Source: Allomyces arbusculus (taxonomy: Eukaryota > Blastocladiomycota > Blastocladiomycetes > Blastocladiales > Blastocladiaceae). Taken from it: a DNA stretch of 64,000 nucleotides. The stretch spans positions 1-64,000 of the forward strand of contig JADHYV010000056.1 in assembly GCA_027604705.1 (NCBI GenBank). Reading direction: 5' to 3'. Below the pieces are notes generated by a model. The model saw nothing but the letters and a program-made list of their open reading frames with translations, ran no database searches and was not told where the DNA came from. Shown here in pieces: positions 34,414-44,287 of the stretch. A program made the translations under genes and the position numbers. Every line of letters starts with the position of its first letter. Within the stretch, counting starts at the first letter, position 1.

Positions 34414-36509
34414 ATGGACTCGCCCGACGCTACCGCTGAAGCAGTCGACACTGCACAAGTGGCTCCAGCAACGCCGGAGATCGAGCCCGCAAGGAATGGC
34501 CAGCCTCAGTGCGTCGCGGATGCCACAGAAATCGTCCAGCCCAACGACCAGAAGTCAGTTCAGCCCGACGACCAAATTCGCGGCAAGAGCGACGAGCCAG
34601 CGCAGATTCCCGAGCGACGGTCCCCGCCCGCACCCCCGCATTCGCACGCAGGACACAACTCTTCACGAACCTCCAGCTGTCCAACCTGCAGACAATCCTC
34701 GCCTCGACCACCCAAGACGGACCCGACACTGCCTCCGCCAGCGGTACCCGCACACAATCATGCCCTCACCGGCGCCGCCGCCAACGCGGCGCCGCTGTGG
34801 ATCCGCGCCTTCTACAACCAGAAAATCAAGTCGCTCAAGGTCGATCACGCCAAGACGGCGTCGGTCGCGCAGGTCCGGCGCGAGCTCGAGGCGCTGTATG
34901 CAGCTGATTCCGGCGCGCCGCTTCCGCGATTCCGGCTCGAGTATCTCGGCGACGAAGATCGCATGCCGCTCGATTCGAGGGAGCATTGGCGCCAGGCGCT
35001 GGAGCTGGTTGAGTTGCGCGAGCGCGCGCACTTGCATGTGTTTTGCATTGACGGTATGTGAGGCACGGTGTTGGTGAGGTGGATTGTCCATCGGCTCATG
35101 GACTGTGATTTGCAGATCCGCAGCGACCGCCGACGCCGGACGAGCCACCACATGCCGTCGAGGAGCCACCAACAAGTTCCGAAGCACCGTGCAAGATCGA
35201 GGAACCACTGTCGACAGTCCAGGACCGGGAGCCTGCGCTCGTCGCCGACGGCCAAGCGGACTCGGCGCGATCAGCGACGCCGAACCCCGCCCCTGCGTCA
35301 CCAGCGCCGCAACCGGCATCTCCTCCACTCCACGACATTCCCGACGAGCCGCCGCGTCTCGCCAACGATCCTGCGCCCAAGCCTGGCCCCACTGTAACCT
35401 CGGACTCGCCCGGCCCCTCCACCACCGTCGCGTCGGACCCAAAATACGACTCGTCCGACTCCCTCGACGACGACGAGCCCATCATTTTCGAAGCGCCTGA
35501 TCCCACCCCGCCGCCACTACCTGGCCCGTCGCGCAGCCCCCCACCGCGCTCCCGTACCGCACCTTTCTGCCCACCGCGCGACTGGGACTTTTCCACGAAC
35601 CCGCGCGACCTGCGCGACCCCGAGTACGAGGCGCGACTGAGCTTGATCAACACGCGCGACCCTCTTCCGCCACCACCGCCAATGGTCCCGTCAGCGCCCG
35701 CGGGCTCGGCGCCGCCGCGTATGCGTCCGCGTCGCGCGTCCACATCGAGCAGCGCCAGCAGCAGCACGGTGTCTTCGCGGTCCGTGTCCCCCGCGCGTGG
35801 GTCGCCCGTGGTCCCGGTCCCACCGCCTGCACCGCCGGCACCGATACCGCTCAAGTCAGCGCTCAAGAAACGCGTGTCGTTTTCGGGCGATGCTGTGGCG
35901 GCGACGGCGAAGCCATTTGATCGGGTTTCGCCATTGCCGCAGACGAGGCGGATTAACCGAATCAGCGAGGAGATGGACGATGACGGCGACGAGGCGGAGG
36001 GTGGCGGCACGGACGGTGCGGGAGAAGAGTTACGTGGCCGGTCCATGTCTTTCCCGCCGCCACCACCTCCTGATTTACCGCCGGTGATTGGCCGTTCGCG
36101 ATCAACGTCGCCCGACGGACTACCGCGGCCGCTACGGTGGCCCGGCACGTCTTCCGGTATCCCGCCACCGCCGACGCCGACGACCGTCATGGTGCCCGTG
36201 CTCGTGCCGTATGTGCTTGTTCCCGCGGCGGCGCTCGCGCTCCAGGCTCCACCGATGCCGTTACCGCCAATCGCCGCGTCGGGTCCCGCTGCGGCGGTCG
36301 GGTACCTGTCGGCGCACAGTTCCGAGCAGATTGGCGCGGGTGCGCTTGCGGTGCGGGAAGACTTGCCGCCACGGCCAAGGAGTATGGTGGACTATGGAGG
36401 AGGCGGCGCGGGCGGTGCGGCGGCGAGGGCAGCGGCACTCCCGCGGCGACCGCACACGACGCACGCGCCGCCGTCGTACTATCGGCAGTACATAGAAAAA
36501 CAGAAATGA
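34414..36509 (+). CDS. PB1-domain, proline-rich protein
   Basis: Exons are 34414-35053 and 35116-36509, joined by a GTATGT...TGCAG intron in phase, giving 677 residues. Residues about 128-212 form a PB1-like ubiquitin fold: a basic first strand (AFYNQKIKSLKVDH) and an OPCA-like acidic motif (YLGDEDRMPLDSREHW). PB1 domains pair head to tail with other PB1 proteins in polarity and signalling scaffolds; the partner here is unknown. The remainder is low-complexity, with Pro-rich runs (FPPPPPPDLPP), Ser-rich stretches and basic sites such as KSALKKRVSFSG. A hydrophobic stretch MVPVLVPYVLVPAAALALQ lies near residue 565. The last 60 residues are Gly/Ala-rich and end SYYRQYIEKQK. No known protein with this architecture came to mind. 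Confidence 0.6.
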
Positions 36510-37088
36510 AGGGTTGGTTCGCTCTCTCTCTCGCGCGCGCGCGCAGCGGCATGATGGAGGTCGACGAGGTGGGGCTCTTGGCGCACGGCCGCGTGTGCGT
36601 TCTCACCTGCAGGGCGACAGCATCGCGGCAAACGGCACACCGACATGGGCACAGCAAGAGCAAACTTGCCGGGAGACTCTGCGGGACATCACGCTCAAAG
36701 CACGCTGCACCAACTTGGTGCTGCCACCGCATGGGCGACCTGCCCGTTTGATGCGCCGCGTCGCCGGTTCGTTCCGACGACGAGAACGAGGCACAAAAGA
36801 GAGAAAAGCCGAAAGCTGAAACGTCCGGCGCGCGAAATCCTCTCACGAGGGAGAAAAAGCAAGAAATTGCGCAAAGGCGATGCAAGTTTGCATCCGCTTC
36901 TCAGAACAGTTCGCCACGATCAAAAACATGCCACGCTGGCCACCTTGTCTCCTCGCGAACCCCCAAGGCTCCACCGGGCTCCTCCCAAGCTTGCACAACG
37001 AAAAAGATTCTTCCTCCCGCGCTCGACCAGCACAGCGTAACGACCGCGTTCGAGCGACACCGTTCAGCCCGCTGCAATACCGACCACG
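36510..37088. other. Intergenic region, presumed SHMT promoter
   Basis: Contains a CTCTCTCTCGCGCGCGCG run at about 36522-36544, just after the PB1 gene stop. No gene is seen. Confidence 0.35.
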
Positions 37089-38859
37089 ATGCTCCAGAAC
37101 GCTGCCCGCCCGTACCTGGCGCGCATGGCCGCGCGCGCTGCCGCGTCGCGCACGCTGGCGACGGCCGCCGTCGACCCGCGCGCCCAAGTACTTTTCTCGC
37201 CCCAGCCCATCACGTTGCCACCACCATGACGACGGGCGCTGACCCGCACCCGTTTCCCGCTTGGCAGGTGCAGGTCCTGAACCAATCGCTGCGCGAGTCC
37301 GACCCGGACGTTTTCGACATTATCGAGCGCGAGAAGCAGCGCCAGCGCGAGTCGATTGACCTGATCCCGTCCGAGAACTTCACGTCGCGCGCCGTCATGG
37401 ACGCGCTCGGCTCGGTCATGCAGAACAAGTACTCGGAGGGGTACCCGGGCGCGCGCTACTATGGCGGCAACGAGTTTATCGACATGGCCGAGTCGCTCTG
37501 CCAGAAGCGCGCGCTTGAGGCTTTTGGCCTCGACCCGGAAAAGTGGGGGTGCAACGTGCAAGCGCTGTCGGGTGCGTGTTCTTGTGCGGTTGGTCGCGCT
37601 GGTTGGGGAGAAATGACAGTAATTGACCGCGACGTTGTCTTCGGCCAAATCTTCGATGGACGAATAGGTGCACCGGCCAACCTCTACGTCTACTACGCGC
37701 TCCTGAAGCCGCACGAGCGCATCATGGGGCTCGACCTGCCGCACGGTGGCCAGTACGTTTTCGGATCCTGGCTGTTCTCGCTAAGCGGGTCCAAATTGCC
37801 CTGAGCTGACCATTCCATTCCTGCCCTGCAACCAGTCTCTCGCACGGGTACCAGACCGACACCAAGAAGATCTCGGCCGTGTCGGCCTACTTTGAGACGC
37901 TCCCTTACCGTCTCAACGAATCGACGGGCTACATCGACTACGATATGCTCGAGCGCACGGCCGTGCTGTACCGCCCGAAGATTATTATTGCTGGCGCCTC
38001 GGCCTACGCGCGCAACTACGACTACGCGCGCATGCGCACGATCGCCGACAAGGTCGGTGCCTACCTGCTGGCCGACATGGCGCACATTTCCGGTTTCGTC
38101 GCTGCCGGCGATCTGCCGAGTCCGTTCGAGCACGCAGACATTGTCACGACGACGACGCACAAGTCGCTGCGTGGGCCGCGCGGGTCGATTATTTTCTTCC
38201 GCAAGGGCGTGCGCAAGGTGAATGCCAAGACCAAGGAGAACATCATGTACGACTTGGAAACGCCCATCAACGCGTCGGTCTTCCCAGGCCACCAGGGCGG
38301 GCCGCACAACCACACGATCACGGCGCTCGCCGTTGCGCTCAAGCAGGCAACGTCGCCGGCGTTCAAGGCCTACTCGAAGGCGGCGCTGCGCAACAACCAG
38401 GCGTTTGCGAACGCGCTGCTGGGCAAATCCTACTCGCTCGTCTCGGGCGGGTCCGACAACCACCTGCTCCTCGTGGACTTGAAGCCCAAAGGCGTCGACG
38501 GTGCGCGCGTCGAACGCATTCTCGAACTCGTCAACATTGCGGCCAACAAGAACACGGTGCCCGGCGACAAGTCGGCGCTTGTGCCCGGTGGTCTGCGGAT
38601 GGGCACACCCGCCATGACGACGCGCGGCCTCGTCGAGTCAGACTTCGTGACAGTCGCCGAGTTTATTGACGAGGCCGTGCAGATGACGGTCGATTTGGCC
38701 AAGCGCGCGCCGGGCAAGAAGCTCAAGGACTTTAAGGCGTTGCTTGAAACCGACCAGGAGGCGCACACCAAGATTGCCGATATGAAGGCGCGCGTTGCCG
38801 GGTTTGCGCGCAAGTTCCCGACGGTCGGGTTTGTGGAGAGCGAAATGAAGTACCAGTAA
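37089..38859 (+). CDS. Serine hydroxymethyltransferase, mitochondrial form
   Basis: PLP enzyme converting serine and tetrahydrofolate to glycine and methylene-THF. Exons are 37089-37187, 37268-37571, 37668-37752 and 37836-38859, in phase, giving 503 residues. Exon 1 encodes [20 protein letters not shown], an Arg/Ala-rich mitochondrial presequence. Core SHMT blocks are present: [60 protein letters not shown] and the PLP-lysine motif [13 protein letters not shown] (Lys near residue 272). [14 protein letters not shown] follows towards the C-terminus. The full length and intact active site indicate a working enzyme. Confidence 0.96.
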
Positions 38860-39037
38860 GCCGTGGCTGCGCGGCTTGGGGTACTTGCTGTTGTTGCCGG
38901 TTGTATTATTCTTTGTTGCCGTGTGATCGGCGCTACCTTAGTTTCGCTTCATGAATGTACCGTTCCCCCCACCCTCCCTTGCACGTTTGTGGACAGCAAA
39001 ATCGCTCGATAATACACATCCAAAAACACCCGCAAAA

Positions 39038-40149
39038 CTACGCGCTCCACACATGCTGGATGACGGCCTCAATCGTCTCACGCTGCGCCAGCTCCCCGCG
39101 GGCATGCGCGTCCACGACCAGCACGGGCATCGGCGCGTCCGGGAGCCGCACAACCGTCGGGGTCGCGAGGTACCAGTCGATGGCACCGTCCTCGTCCACC
39201 TTTACGGTCGCGTACTGCGGCGGCAAGAGCGTAAGTACACGCTGGTTGTACTTCAGGTACGCGGGCCACACGAGGTCGTCAAAGTAGGACGGCGGGTCGG
39301 CCCAAAAGACGCCTACAATTTCAAGCATCAGGATCTGCAGCAAAATCTACGTTTTCCAAGGAGGAAATCAGTACCGTCGCTGCAGTTGTACCCAGCGCGC
39401 GCCTTGCGCCGCTCGTGGCACGTTGCGTAACCAGTGGCCACAAACACGCACGCGTCAGCGTCCTCAACCGCTGCCGCGTCGTGAAACAGCAGGAACCCGT
39501 CGATCAGGATCAGTGCGTCAATGGTCGGCGTCACGACGGTCGCGAGCCAGTCGCGCGGCGGGTGCCATGGTGCGGAAACGGCTGGGAGCGGCGCGCCCGC
39601 ACGCACTTCCTCTTGCCCGTCGCGACCGAGATCGTGCGTGGTCCACAGGTCATGCAGGGCGTCGAGGCTGGCAGCCGACCGAATGGACCGCAGTGCAGCG
39701 TGGAGTGCCGGCCAGTCGAGCGCGTCGGGCGCGTCCCAGTTGTCGAACCCGGTGGCTGGGTCGATAGGGATCTTGTCGGATGGCTGGATCAAGAAATGGA
39801 TGGCGAGATTAGAATCATTGAGCGGTGGAGAGAGTGAAGAGCATAGAAACGATGTCAACGGACCTTGAAAAACCGGTCCTGGCGGAAAACGAACACGGGA
39901 ACATGTGGCGCGAGGACAGTGCGGAGCTGGTCGGCCAAGTGCGATTTGCCTGAAATTGATTGGCACCGGTTTGGACGATCACGGTCATTTCTCCGTCAAG
40001 CCGCATTATTGCTTCGACACGCAGGCGTGGGCGCGCGTTGATGGCCGCCAATGGTGCAAGCGTTCATCATGCTGATAATCGTGAGCATTGCACTCGAGAA
40101 ACTTGCCTGAAGCAGATGCGCCACCAACGGCGACGATTTTGATATTCAT
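39038..40149 (-). CDS. NRK1: Nicotinamide riboside kinase
   Basis: Phosphorylates nicotinamide riboside to NMN in NAD salvage. Exons on the minus strand are 40149-40107, 39949-39864, 39771-39375 and 39312-39038, in phase, giving 266 residues; yeast Nrk1 has 240 and human NMRK1 199. The first intron is GC-AG (donor GCAAGT) and splits the P-loop GGASASGKSH. Other matches are FRQDRFFKIPIDP (the DDFFK block), LILIDGFLLFHD (Walker-B-like), CHERRKARAGY (lid arginines) and PPSYFDDLVWPAYLKYNQ, the NRK signature. Insertions around residues 75-120 explain the length. It is convergent with SHMT (178-bp gap) and divergent with the 2H phosphoesterase gene. Confidence 0.9.
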
Positions 40150-40638
40150 CCTGGTCCAAGTCGGTTGCAGAGAGTCTTGACAGCCCTCGATGCGAGGGGG
40201 TTGCGAGAAGACGTTGAATTATGGAATGATCACAGAGAAGGTCAAGCTGAGGCAGTTGAGCATGGTTCAGGGCTCAGCCCACGTCAGCCCGAGGGCACCA
40301 GAGCCAGCCGCATGGGCCTGCCAGCCACGCACCGGCCACCTCAAGCCGGAGCGTATTTGCCGAGACAGAGGCGTCCGCCCAATCTGCGGACAATGGCATG
40401 GCTCCAGGAAGCAGCGCTGCCTCTCGTGGACAGTGACTGAGGGTTCACGTGGGCTTCTACCGCCGATCCACCGCACGCTACCGCACGCCGCCGCAAGGGA
40501 TCGCCACCCAACGCCGCCCGAAGTCGACACGAACACGCGACGGAGCACATTCGCCACGAACGCGAACACGCCCGCGACTGCTCCCACTGCACGCACGGTC
40601 CGCCCTCAACTCTGTATGCTCTCCACGACGACGCGCGC

Positions 40639-40645
40639 ATATAAG
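40639..40645 (+). promoter_or_regulatory. TATA-like box before the 2H phosphoesterase gene
   Basis: The sequence atataag lies 73 bp before the ATG at 40712, within the divergent region shared with the nicotinamide riboside kinase gene. Confidence 0.5.
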
Positions 40646-40711
40646 TGTCCAAGAACGAGCACCAGCACCACCAATCCGGCCGGTTTCTTCTCCCGTCAAG
40701 AAAGCACCCCC

Positions 40712-41591
40712 ATGTCGCCATCCTCAACCGCAACCCCGACGCGCGCAACCGCACGACCACAGCCACGGCGCGATTGCCGAGCCCCGCGCGACGTTGCCGC
40801 TGCACCAAGACCGACGCGACCCATCAACGGTAGCCGTGACAACGGCGACGACGCGCCATTTGCCGACCCTGCCACGCTTGAAGCCAACCTCCGGGCCAGC
40901 CCGATTCCGCGACCGCTGACCGAGGACCACGTCGGCAAGGCAATCGTGTACCTCGAGCCGCGTCCAGGCACGCCATTGCACCGCGCGGTCCTGCAGTGGT
41001 ACTGCACGGCGCGCAAGCAATTCGGTCCCGATGAGGGCCAGCAGTACTTGCCGCATGTATCCGTAACGGGTACGTGCCCTCAACTGCTCCCTTTCCGCCA
41101 CCACAATTGACCTCATCTCTGTCCGGCTGCTCTCCACCCTTAATTCAGGCTTCTTTGACGCATCCGATGCGGACCTCGGCACGCTTGCTATGCATCTCGC
41201 CACCCACCTCCCGGCCGCATCCGTCACGAGCGCGCAATTCTCGCTTACGGGCCTGATCCGCATCGACAACACGACCCTTCTCCTCGGCCTGGACTCGTCA
41301 CGCGCAACAGGCCTTCACGATCTTGTCGCATCGCTCCAGCAGGCTGCACCGACACGCTGCGTGATTCGCCCCAAACGAATCGACCACCTGTCGCTCGCCT
41401 ACTTCAAGCTGCACGTGCCGCCACCGGTCACGGCCGACCCGAGCGCCGTCGATCGCGCGGCGCTCGAAGTGCTCGGACCCGTGCTCAAGGACACGACGGT
41501 CGAGTGGGATTTGGTTCTGTACCGCGTCGTGATGAGCGACCGGTTGCCGAAACCGCACACGTTTGCCGAGGTGCAGCGGTGGCGGCTGTAG
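40712..41591 (+). CDS. 2H phosphoesterase (cyclic phosphodiesterase / RNA ligase-like fold)
   Basis: Exons are 40712-41069 and 41149-41591, joined by a GTACGT-type intron in phase, giving 266 residues. Two HxSx motifs mark the 2H superfamily: HVSVTG (His115, cut by the intron after its Thr) and HLSLAY (His199). They are about 84 residues apart, as in cyclic phosphodiesterases and LigT-like enzymes. The N-terminal 60 residues are Pro/Arg/Thr-rich and look disordered or targeting-like. I chose the ATG nearest the TATA-like box. Candidate substrates are 2',3'-cyclic ends or ADP-ribose cyclic phosphate from tRNA splicing. The subfamily cannot be fixed by eye, so no symbol is given. Confidence 0.75.
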
Positions 41592-41862
41592 ATATTCTTG
41601 TACTAGGCATCAAAGTGTTGAATGGCAAACTGGATACCATTTGCTGTGCGGAGAGGATGCGAAGTACTTCATGGTTGCCCTTGGGGGCGAGGGTCCGTCT
41701 TGATGCGGTCAGGCGACAGCGTTCTTTTCCATGGTGAATGCGGCGACATTCAAGGTCAGTGGATGGTGGACGACGATGATCGCCATGGGATCGGAAACCA
41801 GTATTTCTAATACTCTCGACCTTGCAGACGTCGGTGTCATCTTAATATCGTTCAAAAGTCCT

Positions 41863-43260
41863 GAGGCCATTCAAGTAAAAACTCAAACATGATGATTGCC
41901 AGCTCGAGACCATGCTTGGGATTGGGAGCTGAGGTGTAATACTTTGCTGGGCGGCCATCCACACGTAATTTGGCTTGACTGAACTCGATTGCGACGGTCA
42001 ACCGCATGCTCTCAAATATATCAAGCGCTTACTCGAGTTACTGATGGATTTGTGGTGCCCATCACCCTGAGCGGTGACAATGACGCCAAAATGTAAGTGC
42101 CAGCCATCCCTGTTTGGACCGCCCTGGTCGTCCTTTCTTGATATGAATGGATTTTCATTTGGCATTCGCAGTGATACGCCGCGCTGTAGCATGAATGATT
42201 ACATTACCAACGTGCTTGACGTTCACCCGAAAGAGAATGCCAAGACACACTGGGGTACGACTCGCTCATTGCCACCCACTCCAAAAACACAGCAAACAAC
42301 GTTGTGGGCAGCATTGTGGCACAAGGTTTGGTCCATGCATACTGCGAGACGCTCGCGTCAGAGCGCGACTCGAGATGCAAGACATCATCGTGAGTACCCA
42401 CGACAATCGGCAACAATCAATCATTGACAGGCGAGCCATCGCATGGCGCGGGCGACGCCGAAATATCGGAACGAGCAGTGGGTGCAGCGACAGAACGCCA
42501 AAGTATCGGCACGAGCAGCAGGTGCAGCGACAGATCGCGCCAAAGCTCGGAACGAGCAGCGGTTACATCGACAGGAATTCATGATGCAGCAAACAGTTGT
42601 GCCACCTCCTTGCCGTCGAGAATCGGGCCAATGACTAATAGCTGGGCATCATCGGCGTCGAGTGCAATCGGCAGCATGGCCATATACAGACGCGCGGGCT
42701 TGTTGGATTTCTGCTTGGCCGTGCGAGAAAAAGAATTGCGTAGTTCCTTGTCAATCGGCATGCCATTGCCGTTGTCGCGAATCCACCCACGAAACTGCCA
42801 AGACCCACATCCTTTCCTGTCCTGCAGCAATGCAAGATCACTACAACGTCATGGATGGCATGGCTGATTAGCTTGGGGGATCAATGAGCCCAAGCAGTGG
42901 GTGGGGAAGAAAGTGAATGCACTGCTCGTCCCTTCTGCCGCAGTCCAACTGCCGCACCAAGTTCAAAAAACTTCGCGCGAATGGACGCAGCACTGGCATC
43001 ATTGAGCAGATCGCTGGTGCTAGTTTGGGATCAAAGCATCAATTTATCGCTCGCAACAAGTCCGCTGCGCAAGAAGCCGTGGGACTGTGATCTGTACCTG
43101 CAATCCGTGACAATCCCATAGTCGTCGTTCGTCTGCATCGAGCTGGTCGGCGACTTGCTGGCGGGCGTGTAAGCAACAGTCAGGACGAAAGTCACGTGCT
43201 AATGACGCCCAGGGAAGACATGTGAGCATGCGTCAAAGTGAGGAAATGAACGCCTTCAGC
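41863..43260 (-). pseudogene. Decayed unidentified gene
   Basis: Several minus-strand stretches read like protein but are in different frames with stops between them. Near 43150-43105 is TNDDYGIVTDC. Near 43020-42905 is NDASAASIRAKFFELGAAV. At 42830-42579 is GWIRDNGNGMPIDKEL, continuing to LLVIGPILDGKEVAQLF. At about 42190-42070 is GGPNRDGWHLHFGVIVTAQ. At about 42005-41863 is MRLTVAIEFSQAKLRVDGR, ending EFLLEWPQDF and a stop. The RDNGNGMP block recalls the ATP-binding DxGxG box of GHKL ATPases, but this is weak. The pieces may belong to one gene or to several. Confidence 0.35.
42431..42574. repeat. Tandem repeat, about 40-bp unit, roughly three copies
   Basis: Units end in a shared pattern: a cggAACGAGCAG-type core, then GGTGCAGCGACAG. 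Boundaries are about 42431-42493 (first, longer and degenerate), 42494-42533 and 42534-42574. The unit contains aacgagcag and gcgacag in every copy. It is not part of a recognised gene. Confidence 0.75.
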
Positions 43261-44287
43261 AACGCGCAGCTGCATGAGCGAGCCTCGCGCCGGCATGCGT
43301 GAATGGCGCTGCAAGAGCAGATTGCTGGGCTTGTTACGCCTACGCCAAGATGGCGGTCAAGTCATGAGGCAGCGACGCCATGGAGGCAGGAACGGGAGCA
43401 GCATCACAGGCCTGGATTGAAGCATGCACGGGCGGAACAATGGCTGTTGCTTGCGGGGTGGGCTCGTTGTAGTTGATGGTATGCGCGCAAAGACGTCAGT
43501 TTCGTGACGTCGGTAGCAAAGAACGCGCGTCACGCGCAGTCGGGGAGGCAGCAGTGACCGGGTTGTCGGCCACTGTGCTGGATTGGCGGTGGCGTGATAC
43601 AACAGCGTGACGGTATGGATGATGCTCACCGTGTTGGGTCAGACCCACTATTTCTGGCGGAGAGGCTTGGCCGAACTCGATTCAGGACATGACCATCAAC
43701 AACGACTATGTCGAGGAATACCTGCAGCCCTGCCTCAGCTAGTTATACCTTCATCCAGGCGTGGCCGCATCTCCGTCTGAACACGGCCGCAGTTTGCCAC
43801 CATACGGAACGACGCATGCTTAGGTGATTGTTGATTCAAGGCTTAAGAGGGCCGCAGCGCACTCACTGCTAATCGCAAAGAAGCTGCAGCCATCGCTGAT
43901 GCTTCTCGATGCTCCTGCTGTCGTCAATGGCTGATCTTTCCGGCACCTTCTCCTGTCGCGATGACATGAAGCTTGTTGCAATGTTGCCAGTTTGCCAGAT
44001 GCTGCAGCTGCCGCGACGACTTTTGAGTGGTTTGTGGCCTACGTGTTGACCCCATTGTCACAAATGGCTGCCCTGGTCTGCAGACCTCCTTAAAACCTCT
44101 GGCTTTACAGCTAGAGAACAACAATGATCCTCCTTGCGGGAGCTGTCGCACCAGTCACCATCAATTCAAAATCACAGCCTGTACATTATTTACATCGGCG
44201 CTGGTCATCACATCCAACCCAGCGCCATACTTCAGCCGACCCTCATTATGTCAGCTCCCACAACAACCGTGATCCATCGTGTCCTGC

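Larger units (their letters stand above)
41592..44287. other. Gene-poor decayed stretch
   Basis: About 2.7 kb without an intact gene. It holds a probable minus-strand relic (about 41863-43260) and a 40-bp tandem repeat (42431-42574). A plus-strand stretch near 43680-43740 reads SIQDMTINNDYVEEYLQPC, then a stop, and may be another remnant. Codon-like quality is interrupted throughout. Confidence 0.4.

Noticed and set aside
35096-36190. 364-codon Gly/Ser-rich minus-strand frame
   Set aside because: It mirrors the Pro-rich tail of the PB1 gene; low complexity on both strands, but only the plus frame splices to a real domain.
39815-40051. Separate small gene before the kinase
   Set aside because: It covers the GC-AG intron and exon 2 of the kinase in the wrong frame.
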